Shown here piece by piece: positions 1 through 9,196 of a stretch of 64,000 nt of DNA; position 1 is the first letter of the stretch; each line of letters opens with the position of its first letter. Under the pieces are notes generated by a model. It worked only from the letters and a program-made list of their open reading frames with translations, did no database searches and was not told where the DNA came from. The position numbers and the translations under genes were made by a program. Source of the DNA: Leuconostoc citreum (lineage in GTDB: Bacteria > Bacillota > Bacilli > Lactobacillales > Lactobacillaceae); NCBI RefSeq assembly GCF_004354555.1, contig NZ_PUFH01000004.1:458105-522104 (forward strand), read 5' to 3'.

Positions 1-160
1 ATTAACACATCTATCAGCTCGATATATTGGTCCATTGCTTAAAAATTTGGTTTCAGATGTGCGCCATGTTTTCCCAAACACGATTGTTGCAAGAGACCTA
101 GATGTGATAGATGTGCCACTCAAAAAAGAGGTGTCGGTTTCAGACCCACACAAAGTATAA
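1..160 (+). CDS. rnz: Ribonuclease Z, C-terminal end (partial)
   Basis: This is the 3' end of a gene that begins outside the window; codons run in frame from base 2 to the TAA at 158-160. The visible 52 residues start with LTHLSARY and continue with [12 protein letters not shown], which match the C-terminal helix region and the conserved His-bearing segment (LTHxSxRY) of tRNA 3'-processing endonuclease Z. The enzyme belongs to the metallo-beta-lactamase fold and trims the 3' trailer of pre-tRNAs. recJ starts 11 bases downstream, an arrangement common in lactic acid bacteria, so the two are probably co-transcribed. The identification rests on a short fragment but the motif is distinctive. Confidence 0.8.
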
Positions 161-171
161 AGAAGGTTACA

Positions 172-2136
172 ATGAGTCAGAGTAATTGGCGCTTGATGCC
201 ACAACCACCAGAAAAGGCGGTTAGACAACTTACGTCACAATTAAATATTAATCAATTAACGGCTACGATTGTTGCGCAAAAAGGCTATACGACGCCAGAG
301 GCTGCCTTTGGTTATCTGCAGCCGACCATTACGCAGTTACATGATCCCATGTTGCTACATGACATGGATAAAGCATTTGAACGCTTAACGGAAGCAGCTT
401 TTGGTGGCGAAAAGATTGTTGTTTATGGTGATTATGACTTAGATGGTGTTACGAGCACGGCTGTCATGGTTGAAGCTTTAGAAGTATTAGGTGCTGATGT
501 AACGGCTTACATTCCAAATCGTTTTACTGATGGTTACGGACCTAATGTTGCAGCATATCAACGTTTAATTGCAGAGGGTGCTCAGGTAATTGTGACAGTT
601 GATAACGGTGTAAGTGGTCATGAGGCTGTTGCTGTGGCAATGCGTGCCGGTGTCGATGTTATCATAACAGATCATCATGAATTAGCCCCAACATTGCCGG
701 AAGCTTACGCAATTGTGCATCCAAGACATCCTGACGGACATTATCCATTTGCTGACTTATCTGGCGTTGGTGTTGCTTTCAAGCTGGCGCAAGCGTTGTT
801 GACTGATGCGCAGCCAGTGACAGAAAAGAGTGAGTTACCAACAGAGTTATTAGACTTAGTGGCATTGGGTGAAATTGCCGATATGGTATCGCTAACCGAT
901 GAAAATCGTACACTTGTTTCCTGGGGGTTAAAACAAATCAGTGATAGCCCACGTCCAGGCATTGCTGCTTTGTTAAAAAATGCTGGCCAGGTAGCGAATC
1001 AGCCAATTAATTCGGAAACAGTATCTTTTAAAATTGCACCACGCTTGAATGCGGTCGGTCGGTTAGGCGACGCAAAACTTGCCTTAGATTTATTAGTATC
1101 ACAAGATGACGACACAGCTGTTAATTTGGCCACCCAAGTCGAAGCCATTAACGCACAACGACAAGAAATTGTTGAAGAAGTGTTTGGCGCCGCTAAGCAA
1201 ATTGCATTATCAGATAAGTACCACGACGATCAAGTTTTGGTTATTGCTGGTGAAAATTGGCATCAAGGTATCTTGGGTATCGTTGCTAGTCGGTTGGTTG
1301 AGTTAATGCACAAGCCAGTCATTGTTCTAAGCCAAGTTGATGGTGTTTATAAAGGTTCTGGTCGCTCGTATGGCAATTTTGATTTGTACACTTTAATGGG
1401 ACAATATCGCGATCTCTATGACACATTTGGTGGTCATGCTAGTGCACTTGGATTAGCAATTACACCAGCTCATTTGACATCATTACAAAATCAAATCAAA
1501 CAGCTTCAGCCACTTAACATTGCTGAAAAAGAAGTAAATGTTAATATGATGTTAAGTGCTGAAACAATGACCACAGCGTCTTATGATGCATTGACACTTT
1601 TAGAACCCTTTGGAACCGATAACCCGCAACCGGTCTTTGGTGTGCAAGAACCAAAGATTACCAAAGCAGCAACTATGGGCACAACAAACCAGCATATTAA
1701 ATTAACACTGGCTAATCATGTTGAAGCTGTTGGCTTTAATCATCCTGAATGGGCAAGTGTTGTTGCCCATCCGCAAAATATTTCGTTTGCGGCGACGTTA
1801 GGCATGAATTATTTTCGCGGTCAAAAAAAATTGCAATTATTGTTAGCTGATATGACTATGCCACAAGTCACGGATAACAATACTCACAAAAAATTCTTTG
1901 CCGATGTTTACAAGTTCATCTATGCTAATCAAGACTTGAATTTTGCACAAAACTTGGATAAAATAGCAAAGCAGCTACAAATTACTAAAACTGACCTGAA
2001 TATCATGGTGCAAGTATTTATCGAACTTGGATTTGTTCATGTTGTGGACGGTGGTTTTGTAAAAGTAGTCCCAAATGCGCCGCAAAAGGCATTAACGATG
2101 TCAACCACTTATCTTAAATTTTTGGCTAACCGTTAA
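172..2136 (+). CDS. recJ: Single-stranded-DNA-specific exonuclease RecJ
   Basis: This 654-residue protein is a 5'-3' exonuclease acting on single-stranded DNA in recombination and repair. The DHH phosphoesterase domain shows YGDYDLDG at about residues 85-92, VDNGVSGHE near 143, and the hallmark ITDHHE at about 165-170. The DHHA1-type region includes HQGILGIVASR and GGHASALG near 350-430, followed by an OB-like segment. It is shorter than the roughly 770-residue Bacillus protein; the C-terminal extension here is compact and ends in a helical segment around residues 580-650. The ATG at 172 follows an AGAAGG ribosome binding site. The gene sits between rnz and apt on the same strand. Assignment is firm. 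Confidence 0.95.
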   Translation: MSQSNWRLMPQPPEKAVRQLTSQLNINQLTATIVAQKGYTTPEAAFGYLQPTITQLHDPMLLHDMDKAFERLTEAAFGGEKIVVYGDYDLDGVTSTAVMVEALEVLGADVTAYIPNRFTDGYGPNVAAYQRLIAEGAQVIVTVDNGVSGHEAVAVAMRAGVDVIITDHHELAPTLPEAYAIVHPRHPDGHYPFADLSGVGVAFKLAQALLTDAQPVTEKSELPTELLDLVALGEIADMVSLTDENRTLVSWGLKQISDSPRPGIAALLKNAGQVANQPINSETVSFKIAPRLNAVGRLGDAKLALDLLVSQDDDTAVNLATQVEAINAQRQEIVEEVFGAAKQIALSDKYHDDQVLVIAGENWHQGILGIVASRLVELMHKPVIVLSQVDGVYKGSGRSYGNFDLYTLMGQYRDLYDTFGGHASALGLAITPAHLTSLQNQIKQLQPLNIAEKEVNVNMMLSAETMTTASYDALTLLEPFGTDNPQPVFGVQEPKITKAATMGTTNQHIKLTLANHVEAVGFNHPEWASVVAHPQNISFAATLGMNYFRGQKKLQLLLADMTMPQVTDNNTHKKFFADVYKFIYANQDLNFAQNLDKIAKQLQITKTDLNIMVQVFIELGFVHVVDGGFVKVVPNAPQKALTMSTTYLKFLANR

Positions 2137-2221
2137 TGATAAAATAGAAAGTATGAGTATGGCCTAAAGAGGTATCGTACGAGTGTTTAACAGTTCATTA
2201 ACACATACTCAGAGAGAAAAA

Positions 2222-2755
2222 ATGACAGTAGATTTGTATAATTATGTAGCAACCGTTGAAAATTTTCCAGAACCAGGTGTTAATTTTCGCGATATTTCAC
2301 CGTTGATGGGGGATGGCGTTGCCTATAAGCAAGCAGTAGATGCCATTGCTGATTTTGCAAAAGATTTAAACGTCGACTTAATTGCTGGGCCTGAATCGCG
2401 TGGCTTCATTGTTGGTTCACCATTAGCTTATGCTTTAAATATCGGCTTTGTGCCAGCGCGTAAAGGTGGTAAATTACCACGAGCAGCCGTGAGTGCAGCG
2501 TATTCTTTAGAATATGGTGGTGAAAATGTTTTGGAAATTCATCAAGATGCGATTAAACCAGGACAACGTGTCCTAATCGTTGATGATTTGCTAGCAACGG
2601 GTGGCACAATTAACGCTACTCGCGAAATTATTGAAAAATTAGGTGGCATTGTTGCAGGGGTTGCCTTTATTATTGAGCTAACAGATTTGCATGGTCGTGA
2701 AAAAATTATGCAAAATGGGCGTGAAGTACCATTTCTAACACTCATGACATATTAA
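2222..2755 (+). CDS. apt: Adenine phosphoribosyltransferase
   Basis: The enzyme converts adenine and PRPP to AMP in cytoplasmic purine salvage. I choose the ATG at 2222, giving 177 residues beginning [19 protein letters not shown], because family members begin here; an upstream in-frame GTG at 2183 would add 13 residues unlike the family. Family motifs are [22 protein letters not shown], the APRT-specific ARKGGKLP, and the PRPP loop [13 protein letters not shown]. The upstream site is a weak AGAGAG. It follows recJ by 85 bases on the same strand, as in many Firmicutes (recJ-apt), and ends at a strong bidirectional hairpin shared with the convergent methyltransferase gene. Confidence 0.93.
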   Translation: MTVDLYNYVATVENFPEPGVNFRDISPLMGDGVAYKQAVDAIADFAKDLNVDLIAGPESRGFIVGSPLAYALNIGFVPARKGGKLPRAAVSAAYSLEYGGENVLEIHQDAIKPGQRVLIVDDLLATGGTINATREIIEKLGGIVAGVAFIIELTDLHGREKIMQNGREVPFLTLMTY

Positions 2756-2756
2756 A

Positions 2757-2794
2757 AAATAGGGTAAGAACACTTAAGTGTTCTTACCCTATTT
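2757..2794. terminator. Bidirectional terminator between apt and methyltransferase gene
   Basis: The 38 bases form a perfect palindrome: a GGGTAAGAACACTT arm flanked by A and T runs. It lies right after the apt stop and overlaps the stop of the convergent gene, so it can terminate both transcripts. Confidence 0.85.
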
Positions 2795-3505
2795 AACTAG
2801 GAAAATACGGTCATCAATAGTATCAAAAGAGTGATGGTTTGCATTGAGTTCGGGTACTTTTGTTAACTGAGCTGTTTGCCAAAATGCCATAGAATTGGTA
2901 TGTTTAAATGGTTCACCAATGAGAATGAAGTCACCAGTAAAATGAGTTGCTCGAAGATAATTTAAGATTTTTACATCTGTTTGTGCTGTGTCGGGCGCCC
3001 AGCTCATAATAACGACATCGTATGATATGTTCTGTAAGGCTATTTCAGCATCTAGTGGTATAATTTGAGTCCAAGGATCGGCTATTTCGATATCTTGTTC
3101 TTGCCATTGAAAGGTGTCTGTGGCTGTAACCAGCTCATTGCCCAGTGCCCGTAGGCCATAGGTAATGAGACCGTTGCCTGCCATGATTTCCAGTACGCGG
3201 CGGCCAGCAATAAAATGATTGAGGTCAGCCAACCACTTCAGATTAGGCAAATACCATACGCCAAACTGCGTAATCAACCATTGCCTAAAATTAGATAATA
3301 AATCATCTAATGGCATTAAGCTAGGATTTTTCAATATTTGTTTTTCTGTAAAACTGAGATTTGGTAGTTGCTTTTGCGGTAGTTTGTGAACTGCCAAACG
3401 CTGTAATACGTCTTTGGCAGCTTGAATTTTGAATTGTGCTAATCGGTCATCGGAGAGGCTTTTTTCGTAATCACTTAATGCCTCGAAAAAGGTTGTGTCC
3501 ATCAT
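2789..3505 (-). CDS. SAM-dependent methyltransferase-like protein
   Basis: A 238-residue protein of uncertain substrate. Its central part resembles a class I S-adenosylmethionine methyltransferase: VLEIMAGNGLITYGL at about residue 92 fits motif I (the glycine-rich SAM loop), TATDTFQW fits the motif II acidic end, and YDVVIMSWAPD fits the motif IV strand. There are no transmembrane segments. The start codon is ATG at 3505 (MMDTTFF); a convincing Shine-Dalgarno is not visible. It lies 8 bases downstream of the SpxH-like gene on the same strand, so the two form an operon transcribed away from relQ. The fold assignment is reasonable; the function is unknown. Confidence 0.6.
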   Translation of the reverse strand: MMDTTFFEALSDYEKSLSDDRLAQFKIQAAKDVLQRLAVHKLPQKQLPNLSFTEKQILKNPSLMPLDDLLSNFRQWLITQFGVWYLPNLKWLADLNHFIAGRRVLEIMAGNGLITYGLRALGNELVTATDTFQWQEQDIEIADPWTQIIPLDAEIALQNISYDVVIMSWAPDTAQTDVKILNYLRATHFTGDFILIGEPFKHTNSMAFWQTAQLTKVPELNANHHSFDTIDDRIFLVK

Positions 3506-3513
3506 CGTTTAAT

Positions 3514-4098
3514 TTAAATTGATAAGTGTTGACGTAAAATGTCTGGTGCTAATGACTTGGCACAATGTGGCGCGAAAGTCGCAATTAGGTTGTCAATTGA
3601 TAAGTTAGTTAATAGTTGTGTATCGATTGCTGTCGGGTCATCGATGGCAATACAAGGATCAGCTTTGGATAGCATTTGTTTTGCCAAAGCCTGATCTTCT
3701 AATACGGCCTGAAATGTTTCTGTGGCCTCGCGGTTAACCAAAAAATCATCAACATTTAGACGTGCTGTTTCCGCTATATCAGTGACTAATGCCAGTGAAT
3801 AAGCTTGACTTGTTAGGGCATGCTGTAAATTAATTAAAAAACGGCGCGCTTTTTTGTTGCCTTCAACTTGAGCTGCCTTATAGTCCATAGCAATATGACA
3901 ACTTTTTTGATCGTTATTGTCCGTAGTGATGTCGCGCAAGTAACTTGGCGTTAGCTTTGCCACAAGGTGATGATCTAAGAGTGGAATAAAGCGCAGATGA
4001 ACACGCTCAGATAAGTCGTAGCTGAGTTGTAATAGCCGTTCCTCAGTTTTTAAACAATCCGTGGAAAGCGGATTAGAAAAATGATAAATGTCAAGCAT
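3514..4098 (-). CDS. spxH: SpxH/YjbH-like ClpXP adaptor, DsbA-family fold
   Basis: This 194-residue protein resembles the thioredoxin/DsbA-fold adaptor YjbH (SpxH), which presents the stress regulator Spx to ClpXP for degradation. The start MLDIYHFSNPLS at 4098 is chosen over the upstream in-frame start at 4152 because GGAGGTCT lies directly before it. In the family the first strand is followed by a CxxC motif after NPL or DPL; here it reads NPLSTDC, so the first cysteine is serine and only the second remains. The location supports the call: in Bacillus yjbH lies beside yjbM (relQ), yjbN (nadK) and yjbO (rluD), and here it is divergent from the same three genes. Sequence similarity is modest, so context carries much weight. 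Confidence 0.7.
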   Translation of the reverse strand: MLDIYHFSNPLSTDCLKTEERLLQLSYDLSERVHLRFIPLLDHHLVAKLTPSYLRDITTDNNDQKSCHIAMDYKAAQVEGNKKARRFLINLQHALTSQAYSLALVTDIAETARLNVDDFLVNREATETFQAVLEDQALAKQMLSKADPCIAIDDPTAIDTQLLTNLSIDNLIATFAPHCAKSLAPDILRQHLSI

Positions 4099-4345
4099 GA
4101 TAGACCTCCGAGATAGCCGATTATAAATATAGGGTTCCTTATCCAAAACCATATTTTACCTGTAAATGATTGTCTTGTCGACTGATAAGCTCAAAACCAA
4201 ACAAGATGTGTGTTAAAATGGAGTTTGTAAACTAAACGAACAATCATGCTGCGCTATATTGCATACAGATATAGTGCAGCATAACTATGTGAATAAAGAT
4301 GGGGCGGATGAGCAAGTAAGCATCCGTTTAGAAAGAGGTGTCGTC

Positions 4346-4924
4346 ATGGAATGGGAACGTTTTTTTGTTCCGTATCAACAGGCGGTAACAGAGCTGAAAG
4401 TTAAGTTACGTGGTTTACGTGACCAGTACGAAAAAGAGGGGAAAAACTCTCCGATTGAATTCGTGACAGGTCGAGTAAAATCAAAGTCATCGATTGAAGA
4501 AAAAATAGTACGTCGTCATCTAGAGGAATCGCGTTTAGCATTAGATTTGCAAGACATTGCTGGGGTACGTATTATGACGAAGTACGTAGAGGACGTTTAC
4601 ACTGTTGTTGAATTGTTACGTGATCGCACAGATTTTCAGATTCTTGAAGAGCGTGATTATGTCATGAATGCCAAGCCTTCTGGATATCGTTCGTACCATA
4701 TTGTAATTGAATACCCCGTACAAATGTATGGCGGGGAAAAGAAAGTATTAGCTGAGATACAAGTGCGTACAATCGCTATGAATGTTTGGGCTACGATTGA
4801 GCATGATTTACGTTACAAGCATGGCGATGAGTTACCAGCTGAAATGGCAGAACAACTGACTATTTTGGCAGAAGAAAACTTCGAATGGGATCAAAGAGTC
4901 AGTGAGATTCGGGCGACAGAATGA
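4346..4924 (+). CDS. relQ: Small alarmone synthetase / GTP pyrophosphokinase RelQ
   Basis: A single-domain synthetase making (p)ppGpp from ATP and GTP/GDP, without hydrolase or TGS/ACT domains. I place the start at ATG 4346 (MEWERFFVPYQQ, 192 residues) because AGAGGTG precedes it and RelQ homologues begin with this sequence. An open frame extends upstream to a TTG at 4259 that has no ribosome site. Motifs include SPIEFVTGRVKSKSSIEEK, QDIAGVRIM, KPSGYRSYHIVIEYP and EIQVRTIAMNVWATIEHD, the last bearing the ExQxRT motif of the synthetase domain. The stop overlaps the nadK start (ATGA), so the genes are translationally coupled. This pairing of relQ and nadK is typical of Firmicutes. Confidence 0.93.
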   Translation: MEWERFFVPYQQAVTELKVKLRGLRDQYEKEGKNSPIEFVTGRVKSKSSIEEKIVRRHLEESRLALDLQDIAGVRIMTKYVEDVYTVVELLRDRTDFQILEERDYVMNAKPSGYRSYHIVIEYPVQMYGGEKKVLAEIQVRTIAMNVWATIEHDLRYKHGDELPAEMAEQLTILAEENFEWDQRVSEIRATE

Positions 4925-5718
4925 AGATAGCAATTTTTAATAATGATGCTAAAAATTCACAGATGATTACGCAATCGTTAGTTGCTTCACTTGAGAAAAA
5001 TGGGCTAACCATTGATAATCAGCATCCAGATATTGTCATTACTGTTGGGGGTGATGGCACGTTGCTGGGTGCTTTTCAGCATTACGTCGATCAGATTGAT
5101 ACAATCCGTTTTGTTGGCTTACATACAGGCCATCTGGGATTTTATACCGATTGGTTGAGCACCGAGCTTGCCAATCTGGTGAGCAGCTTAACGCATGACA
5201 ATGGTCAGCGTGTAAGCTATCCCTTGTTAGACATGACGGTTGTTCATGAAAGCGGTGAGCAGTATCATTTTTTGGCGCTTAATGAAGCCGCAATTAAGCA
5301 ACCGGTCGGTACATTAGTTGCTGATATATACTTAGGTGGTCAATTATTCGAACGCTTTAGGGGTGATGGCATTGCCGTTGCTACGCCGACCGGCTCAACA
5401 GCTTACAATAAAGCTAATGGTGGCGCTGTATTACATCCAAAATTATCAGCAATCCAAATGTCAGAGATTGCTTCGATTAATAATCGTGTGTTTAGGACAT
5501 TGGGGTCGCCATTAGTCGTTCCCAAAGGTGAAGAAATTATCGTCAAGCCAAAAAGTAATCATTTTTTGGTGATGTATGATCAATCTGAAATCAAAGGCCG
5601 ACATATTAATGAGCTGCGTTTTCGTGTCGCTGATAAACAAGTGCATTTTGCGGCATATCGACATGTCGATTTTTGGCAACGTGTCCATCGGGCGTTTATT
5701 AATGATATTGAGTCATAA
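4921..5718 (+). CDS. nadK: NAD kinase
   Basis: A 265-residue cytoplasmic kinase that phosphorylates NAD to NADP using ATP. Diagnostic motifs are VGGDGTLLGAF at residues 42-52 (GGDGT), LNEAAIK near 120 (the NE/D motif), and the glycine-rich GDGIAVATPTGSTAYNKA near 150. The ATG overlaps the relQ stop by four bases, so synthesis is probably coupled. The rluD-like gene follows after 72 bases. Its length matches the short Gram-positive NadK type (about 265 residues). Confidence 0.95.
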   Translation: MKIAIFNNDAKNSQMITQSLVASLEKNGLTIDNQHPDIVITVGGDGTLLGAFQHYVDQIDTIRFVGLHTGHLGFYTDWLSTELANLVSSLTHDNGQRVSYPLLDMTVVHESGEQYHFLALNEAAIKQPVGTLVADIYLGGQLFERFRGDGIAVATPTGSTAYNKANGGAVLHPKLSAIQMSEIASINNRVFRTLGSPLVVPKGEEIIVKPKSNHFLVMYDQSEIKGRHINELRFRVADKQVHFAAYRHVDFWQRVHRAFINDIES

Positions 5719-5747
5719 CAATATTTTATATTTATTGAGAGGAATAT

Positions 5748-5882
5748 ATGCACAAAACGGCTTTGTTTTGCTGCATTTACATAGTTAGTCATGCAATTTA
5801 CTTGGACATATTCAGGCACAGAACAACGAAAGGTGAGAACATTTTTACAAGCGCATGGGGTCTCACATCGTATGTTTAGCCA
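5748..5882 (+). other. Possible upstream overlapping small ORF before the rluD-like gene
   Basis: A 44-codon frame begins with ATG at 5748 after GAGAGGAATAT, the only good ribosome site in this gap, and runs into the first 30 codons of the rluD-like gene in the +1 relative frame before stopping at TAG 5880-5882. The predicted peptide starts MHKTALFCCIYIV and resembles nothing I recognise. It may be a translated leader or just a misplaced ribosome site. Confidence 0.25.
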
Positions 5883-6693
5883 AATGAAGCATAATGGTGG
5901 TGCCATTTTAAAAAATGGGCAACAGGTTTATACCTCGGATTATTTAGATCATGGGGATCAAGTGACGATAGTCATGCCAACTGAAAAAGGGAACGATTTA
6001 GTTGTGCCTGATTATCGACCACTCGATATTATTTTTGAAAATGAGCATTGGTTAGTTGTCGATAAACCATATGGGGTAACAACTGTACCTGGCCACGCTG
6101 ACCGTCTACATACACTGGTTAATCAAGTGAAAGGTCACTTGGAAGAGATTAATGCCGAAGATTTAGTGCCTCACGTGGTGACAAGACTAGATAGAGATAC
6201 ATCTGGTATTGTGCTATTGGCTAAACATCGCTTTGCGCACGCTGTTTTGGATCAACAATTACAGGATCACACAGTAGAAAAATTTTACTTAGCTTATCCC
6301 AGTGGTATTCTTACCGAAGATCATGGTGACATTAATGCTCCGATTGGGCGTGTAGAAGGCGATTTTATTAAACGAGAAGTTCGTGATGATGGCAAACCTT
6401 CACGTACCGAATATTGGGTCGAACGCCGTTATGATGAAAATGGCGAGCAGCCAATGACGCGTGTGAAAGTGCAATTACATACGGGGCGCACACATCAAAT
6501 CCGCGTCCATTTTAAAAACATTGGCCACCCACTGGTTGGCGATGATTTATACGGCGGCCCATTGTGGCATGGCTTAAAAAGACAAGCATTACATGCTTAT
6601 CACATGCGTTTTTACGACCCATTCATTGAGGATTACCGTGAATTTAATACAAAGTTACCAGAGGATTTAAAAGGGTTGCGTGATTTGATTTAA
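5791..6693 (+). CDS. RluD-family 23S rRNA pseudouridine synthase (YjbO-like)
   Basis: This 300-residue protein converts specific uridines to pseudouridine, probably in large-subunit rRNA or tRNA. An N-terminal S4-like RNA-binding region (about residues 10-70) precedes the catalytic domain. The catalytic aspartate lies in VVTRLDRDTSGIVLLAKH at about residue 135, and the C-terminal motif is LHTGRTHQIRVHF followed by HPLVGDDLYG. The ATG at 5791 lacks any Shine-Dalgarno; a strong GAGAGG lies upstream in front of another ATG (5748) in a different frame, described separately. The start is nonetheless right because homologues begin with the same MxFTW sequence. It is downstream of nadK as in Bacillus yjbN-yjbO. 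Confidence 0.9.
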   Translation: MQFTWTYSGTEQRKVRTFLQAHGVSHRMFSQMKHNGGAILKNGQQVYTSDYLDHGDQVTIVMPTEKGNDLVVPDYRPLDIIFENEHWLVVDKPYGVTTVPGHADRLHTLVNQVKGHLEEINAEDLVPHVVTRLDRDTSGIVLLAKHRFAHAVLDQQLQDHTVEKFYLAYPSGILTEDHGDINAPIGRVEGDFIKREVRDDGKPSRTEYWVERRYDENGEQPMTRVKVQLHTGRTHQIRVHFKNIGHPLVGDDLYGGPLWHGLKRQALHAYHMRFYDPFIEDYREFNTKLPEDLKGLRDLI

Positions 6694-6731
6694 ACGATAA
6701 TAAGCATAATAGCAGGAGGTGTACGGTTAAT

Positions 6732-8096
6732 ATGACTGAGCAAATTGAAGAATTAAACCAGACAATTCAGCACCTTTCAGACTTAATTCAGTCTGGACAA
6801 GACAATACATTTATCGATAGTTTTGAAGCACTACATGAGTATGAAATGGCACAAGCGTATGCTGGTTTGCCAGAACAATTTCGTAGTGTTGCCTGGCGGT
6901 TACTTTCTGATGATATCCTAGCCAGCGTTTTTGACAATCTGGATGTTGATGAGGTTGACATCGTTGCGTTACTGAAAGAAATGCCACCAAGACGCGGTGC
7001 TCGTATTTTGCAAGAAATGTACGCCGATAATGCGGCCGACGTGTTACAAGAAATGCCACCGCGGCTAGTTGCAACCTATCTTAGTCTGATGCCAAAATCA
7101 GAAGCCGATGAAGTGCGCCAACTCATTAATTATGATGAGCAAACTGCCGGTTCGTTAATGTCGACAGAATATTTAGCTGTTGAAGAAAATTTACATGTTG
7201 ACGATGTGATGCATTTGGTTAAAAAGCAAGCACTGGAAGCGGAATCAATTAGTTATGTTTACGTGCTCGATAAGCAAGAACATTTGATGGGTGTTATTTC
7301 TTTACGAGATTTGCTGACCCATGCTGATGATTTACCAGTGATTAATATTACCAATGAGCGTATCATTAGTGTTAAAGCTGGTGATGATCAGGCAGATGTT
7401 GCACAAATTGTGGCTAATTATAACTTCCTTTCTATTCCTGTTACCGATGATAATAATCGTTTGTTAGGTGTTATTACAGTTGATGATATTGTTGATGTTA
7501 TTGACGAAGAGGCCGTCGAAGATTACTCTGGTTTGGCGGCCGTTAACGTCAGTCAAATTAACGATACGCCTTGGCACTCTGCTGCTAAGCGTATTCCTTG
7601 GCTAATTGCATTATTGTTATTAGGTATGACAACCGCAACTTTAATTAGCTCTTACGATGGCTTAGTGAGGCGTGCTTCAATCTTAGCTGCTTTTATTTCT
7701 TTAATTACTGGAACAGCTGGAAATGCTGGGACACAAGCCTTAGCCTTAGCGGTGCGTCGTATTGCCGTGGGCAGTGATAAAAATGGCTTAAGAGATTTCT
7801 TTAGCGAAGTTATTGCTGGCATTTTGGTGGGTATCGCTACTGGTTTGTCAGTGTTTATAGTGGTCGCGCTATGGAAACAAAATGTTGTCTTAGGCTTTGC
7901 TGTAGGATTAGCAATGACAATTGCTATTATTGTTGCCAATCTAGCAGGTTATCTCATTCCTGTTGTGATTGATAAAATTGGCTTTGACCCAGCAGTGGCG
8001 AGTGGGCCTTTTATCACCACATTATCCGATTTAACCTCTGTGCTAATTTACTTTAATGTCGCACAACTGTTTATTACACATTTCATTGGTGGTTAG
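6732..8096 (+). CDS. mgtE: Magnesium transporter MgtE
   Basis: A 454-residue Mg2+ channel/transporter of the MgtE family. The N-terminal helical domain contains the paired LLKEMPPRRGARIL and VLQEMPPRLVATYL repeats (about residues 80-120). Two CBS domains follow (about 135-260), with YVLDKQEHLMGVISLRDL and VTDDNNRLLGVITVDDIVDV. Five membrane helices occupy about residues 285-454, including ITGTAGNAGTQALALAVRR, the conserved pore-lining segment. CBS and N domains gate the pore in response to intracellular Mg2+. A strong AGGAGGTG precedes the ATG. The 38-base gap to the rluD-like gene suggests read-through transcription; there is no room for an M-box. Confidence 0.95.
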   Translation: MTEQIEELNQTIQHLSDLIQSGQDNTFIDSFEALHEYEMAQAYAGLPEQFRSVAWRLLSDDILASVFDNLDVDEVDIVALLKEMPPRRGARILQEMYADNAADVLQEMPPRLVATYLSLMPKSEADEVRQLINYDEQTAGSLMSTEYLAVEENLHVDDVMHLVKKQALEAESISYVYVLDKQEHLMGVISLRDLLTHADDLPVINITNERIISVKAGDDQADVAQIVANYNFLSIPVTDDNNRLLGVITVDDIVDVIDEEAVEDYSGLAAVNVSQINDTPWHSAAKRIPWLIALLLLGMTTATLISSYDGLVRRASILAAFISLITGTAGNAGTQALALAVRRIAVGSDKNGLRDFFSEVIAGILVGIATGLSVFIVVALWKQNVVLGFAVGLAMTIAIIVANLAGYLIPVVIDKIGFDPAVASGPFITTLSDLTSVLIYFNVAQLFITHFIGG

Positions 8097-8157
8097 GGTT
8101 ACAATGATTACCTTTTGCTAATTTTTTTAGAAGTCGTTTAATTAAGGAGTAAGTGTC

Positions 8158-9138
8158 ATGACACGTGAATCATTACATCGACAGGGTAAACAAAATGGCC
8201 GCAAAAAAAGCCATACAGTTCGTCGTATCATTTTAATTATTGTTGGCCTATTGTTGCTGTCTGGTGTTGCTGTAGGTGCGGTAACCTATTATAAAATGAA
8301 TCGCACAATTAGTAAGATGCAGAAACCTTCTGCAACAACGAAAAAAGCTGATCAAGTCACTGCAAGCAAAGCGCCAGTATCATACTTATTGCTGGGTACT
8401 GATACTGGTGAGCTAGGCCGTGATTATAAAGGCCGCACAGATACTATGATGGTTATGACAGTTAATCCATCGAAACAAACGACGACAATGACATCAATTG
8501 CGCGTGATACCTTAGTCACTGTCAATGGCCAACAAATGAAAATTAATGCGGCTTATGCCTATGGTAATGCTGATTCAGCGTTATCTGCTGTTGAAAATTT
8601 ATTGAACATTAAAATCAATGGTGGCTATTTCCTGGTTAATATGGCAGGCATGATTAAAATGGTTGATGCCGTTGGCGGTGTTGATGTGATATCACCATTA
8701 ACATTTACAACTGAAGGGGATGACACGCAAGCTGACTCTAAAAAGCAATATTCGTTTGTTGCTGGTCAAAGCTACCACATGGACGGCAACGAGGCGTTGG
8801 CTTTTTCAAGGATGCGACACGAAGATCCAGATGGTGATTATGGTCGTCAAAGAAGACAACAATTAATCATTCAAGCAGTCCTCAAGCATGCGGCAAGTGT
8901 TGGATCACTGTTTAATGATACGTTGTTAAACATGTTATCTAATAATATTCAAACTGATGTGTCTAGCAGTTCTATGAGAAATTTGGCGTTTAACTATCGT
9001 TCAGCGTTATCTCATGTTAAGCAAGATCAGCTGCATGGTACAACACAAAGCATGGGGGATTTAGGTGCGGTTGAGGTTATGACGCCAACTGAAATTGATC
9101 GTGTCCACCGTGCCATAACTGAACAAATGACGAAATAA
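8158..9138 (+). CDS. LytR-CpsA-Psr family cell-wall ligase
   Basis: A 326-residue membrane-anchored protein. A short basic cytoplasmic N-terminus (to about residue 22) is followed by one transmembrane helix (IILIIVGLLLLSGVAVGAV) and an extracellular LCP domain. LCP proteins transfer wall teichoic acid or capsule chains from undecaprenyl carriers to peptidoglycan. Recognisable motifs are LLGTDTGELGRDYKGRTDTM, SIARDT near residue 115, INAAYAYG, GGVDVISP and RMRHEDPDGDYGRQRRQQ, the last with the conserved arginines. The ATG follows AAGGAG. The polymer it attaches is not known, but the polysaccharide cluster at 39-46 kb is a candidate. A strong terminator follows. Confidence 0.92.
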   Translation: MTRESLHRQGKQNGRKKSHTVRRIILIIVGLLLLSGVAVGAVTYYKMNRTISKMQKPSATTKKADQVTASKAPVSYLLLGTDTGELGRDYKGRTDTMMVMTVNPSKQTTTMTSIARDTLVTVNGQQMKINAAYAYGNADSALSAVENLLNIKINGGYFLVNMAGMIKMVDAVGGVDVISPLTFTTEGDDTQADSKKQYSFVAGQSYHMDGNEALAFSRMRHEDPDGDYGRQRRQQLIIQAVLKHAASVGSLFNDTLLNMLSNNIQTDVSSSSMRNLAFNYRSALSHVKQDQLHGTTQSMGDLGAVEVMTPTEIDRVHRAITEQMTK

Positions 9139-9140
9139 AA

Positions 9141-9168
9141 AAGCAGATTAAGGTTATCTGCTTTTTTT
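9141..9168 (+). terminator. Rho-independent terminator after the LCP gene
   Basis: AAGCAGAT and ATCTGCTT pair around a seven-base loop, followed by a run of seven T. Confidence 0.88.
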
Positions 9169-9196
9169 ATTGCAAAAATATACATTTTTATCGCTG

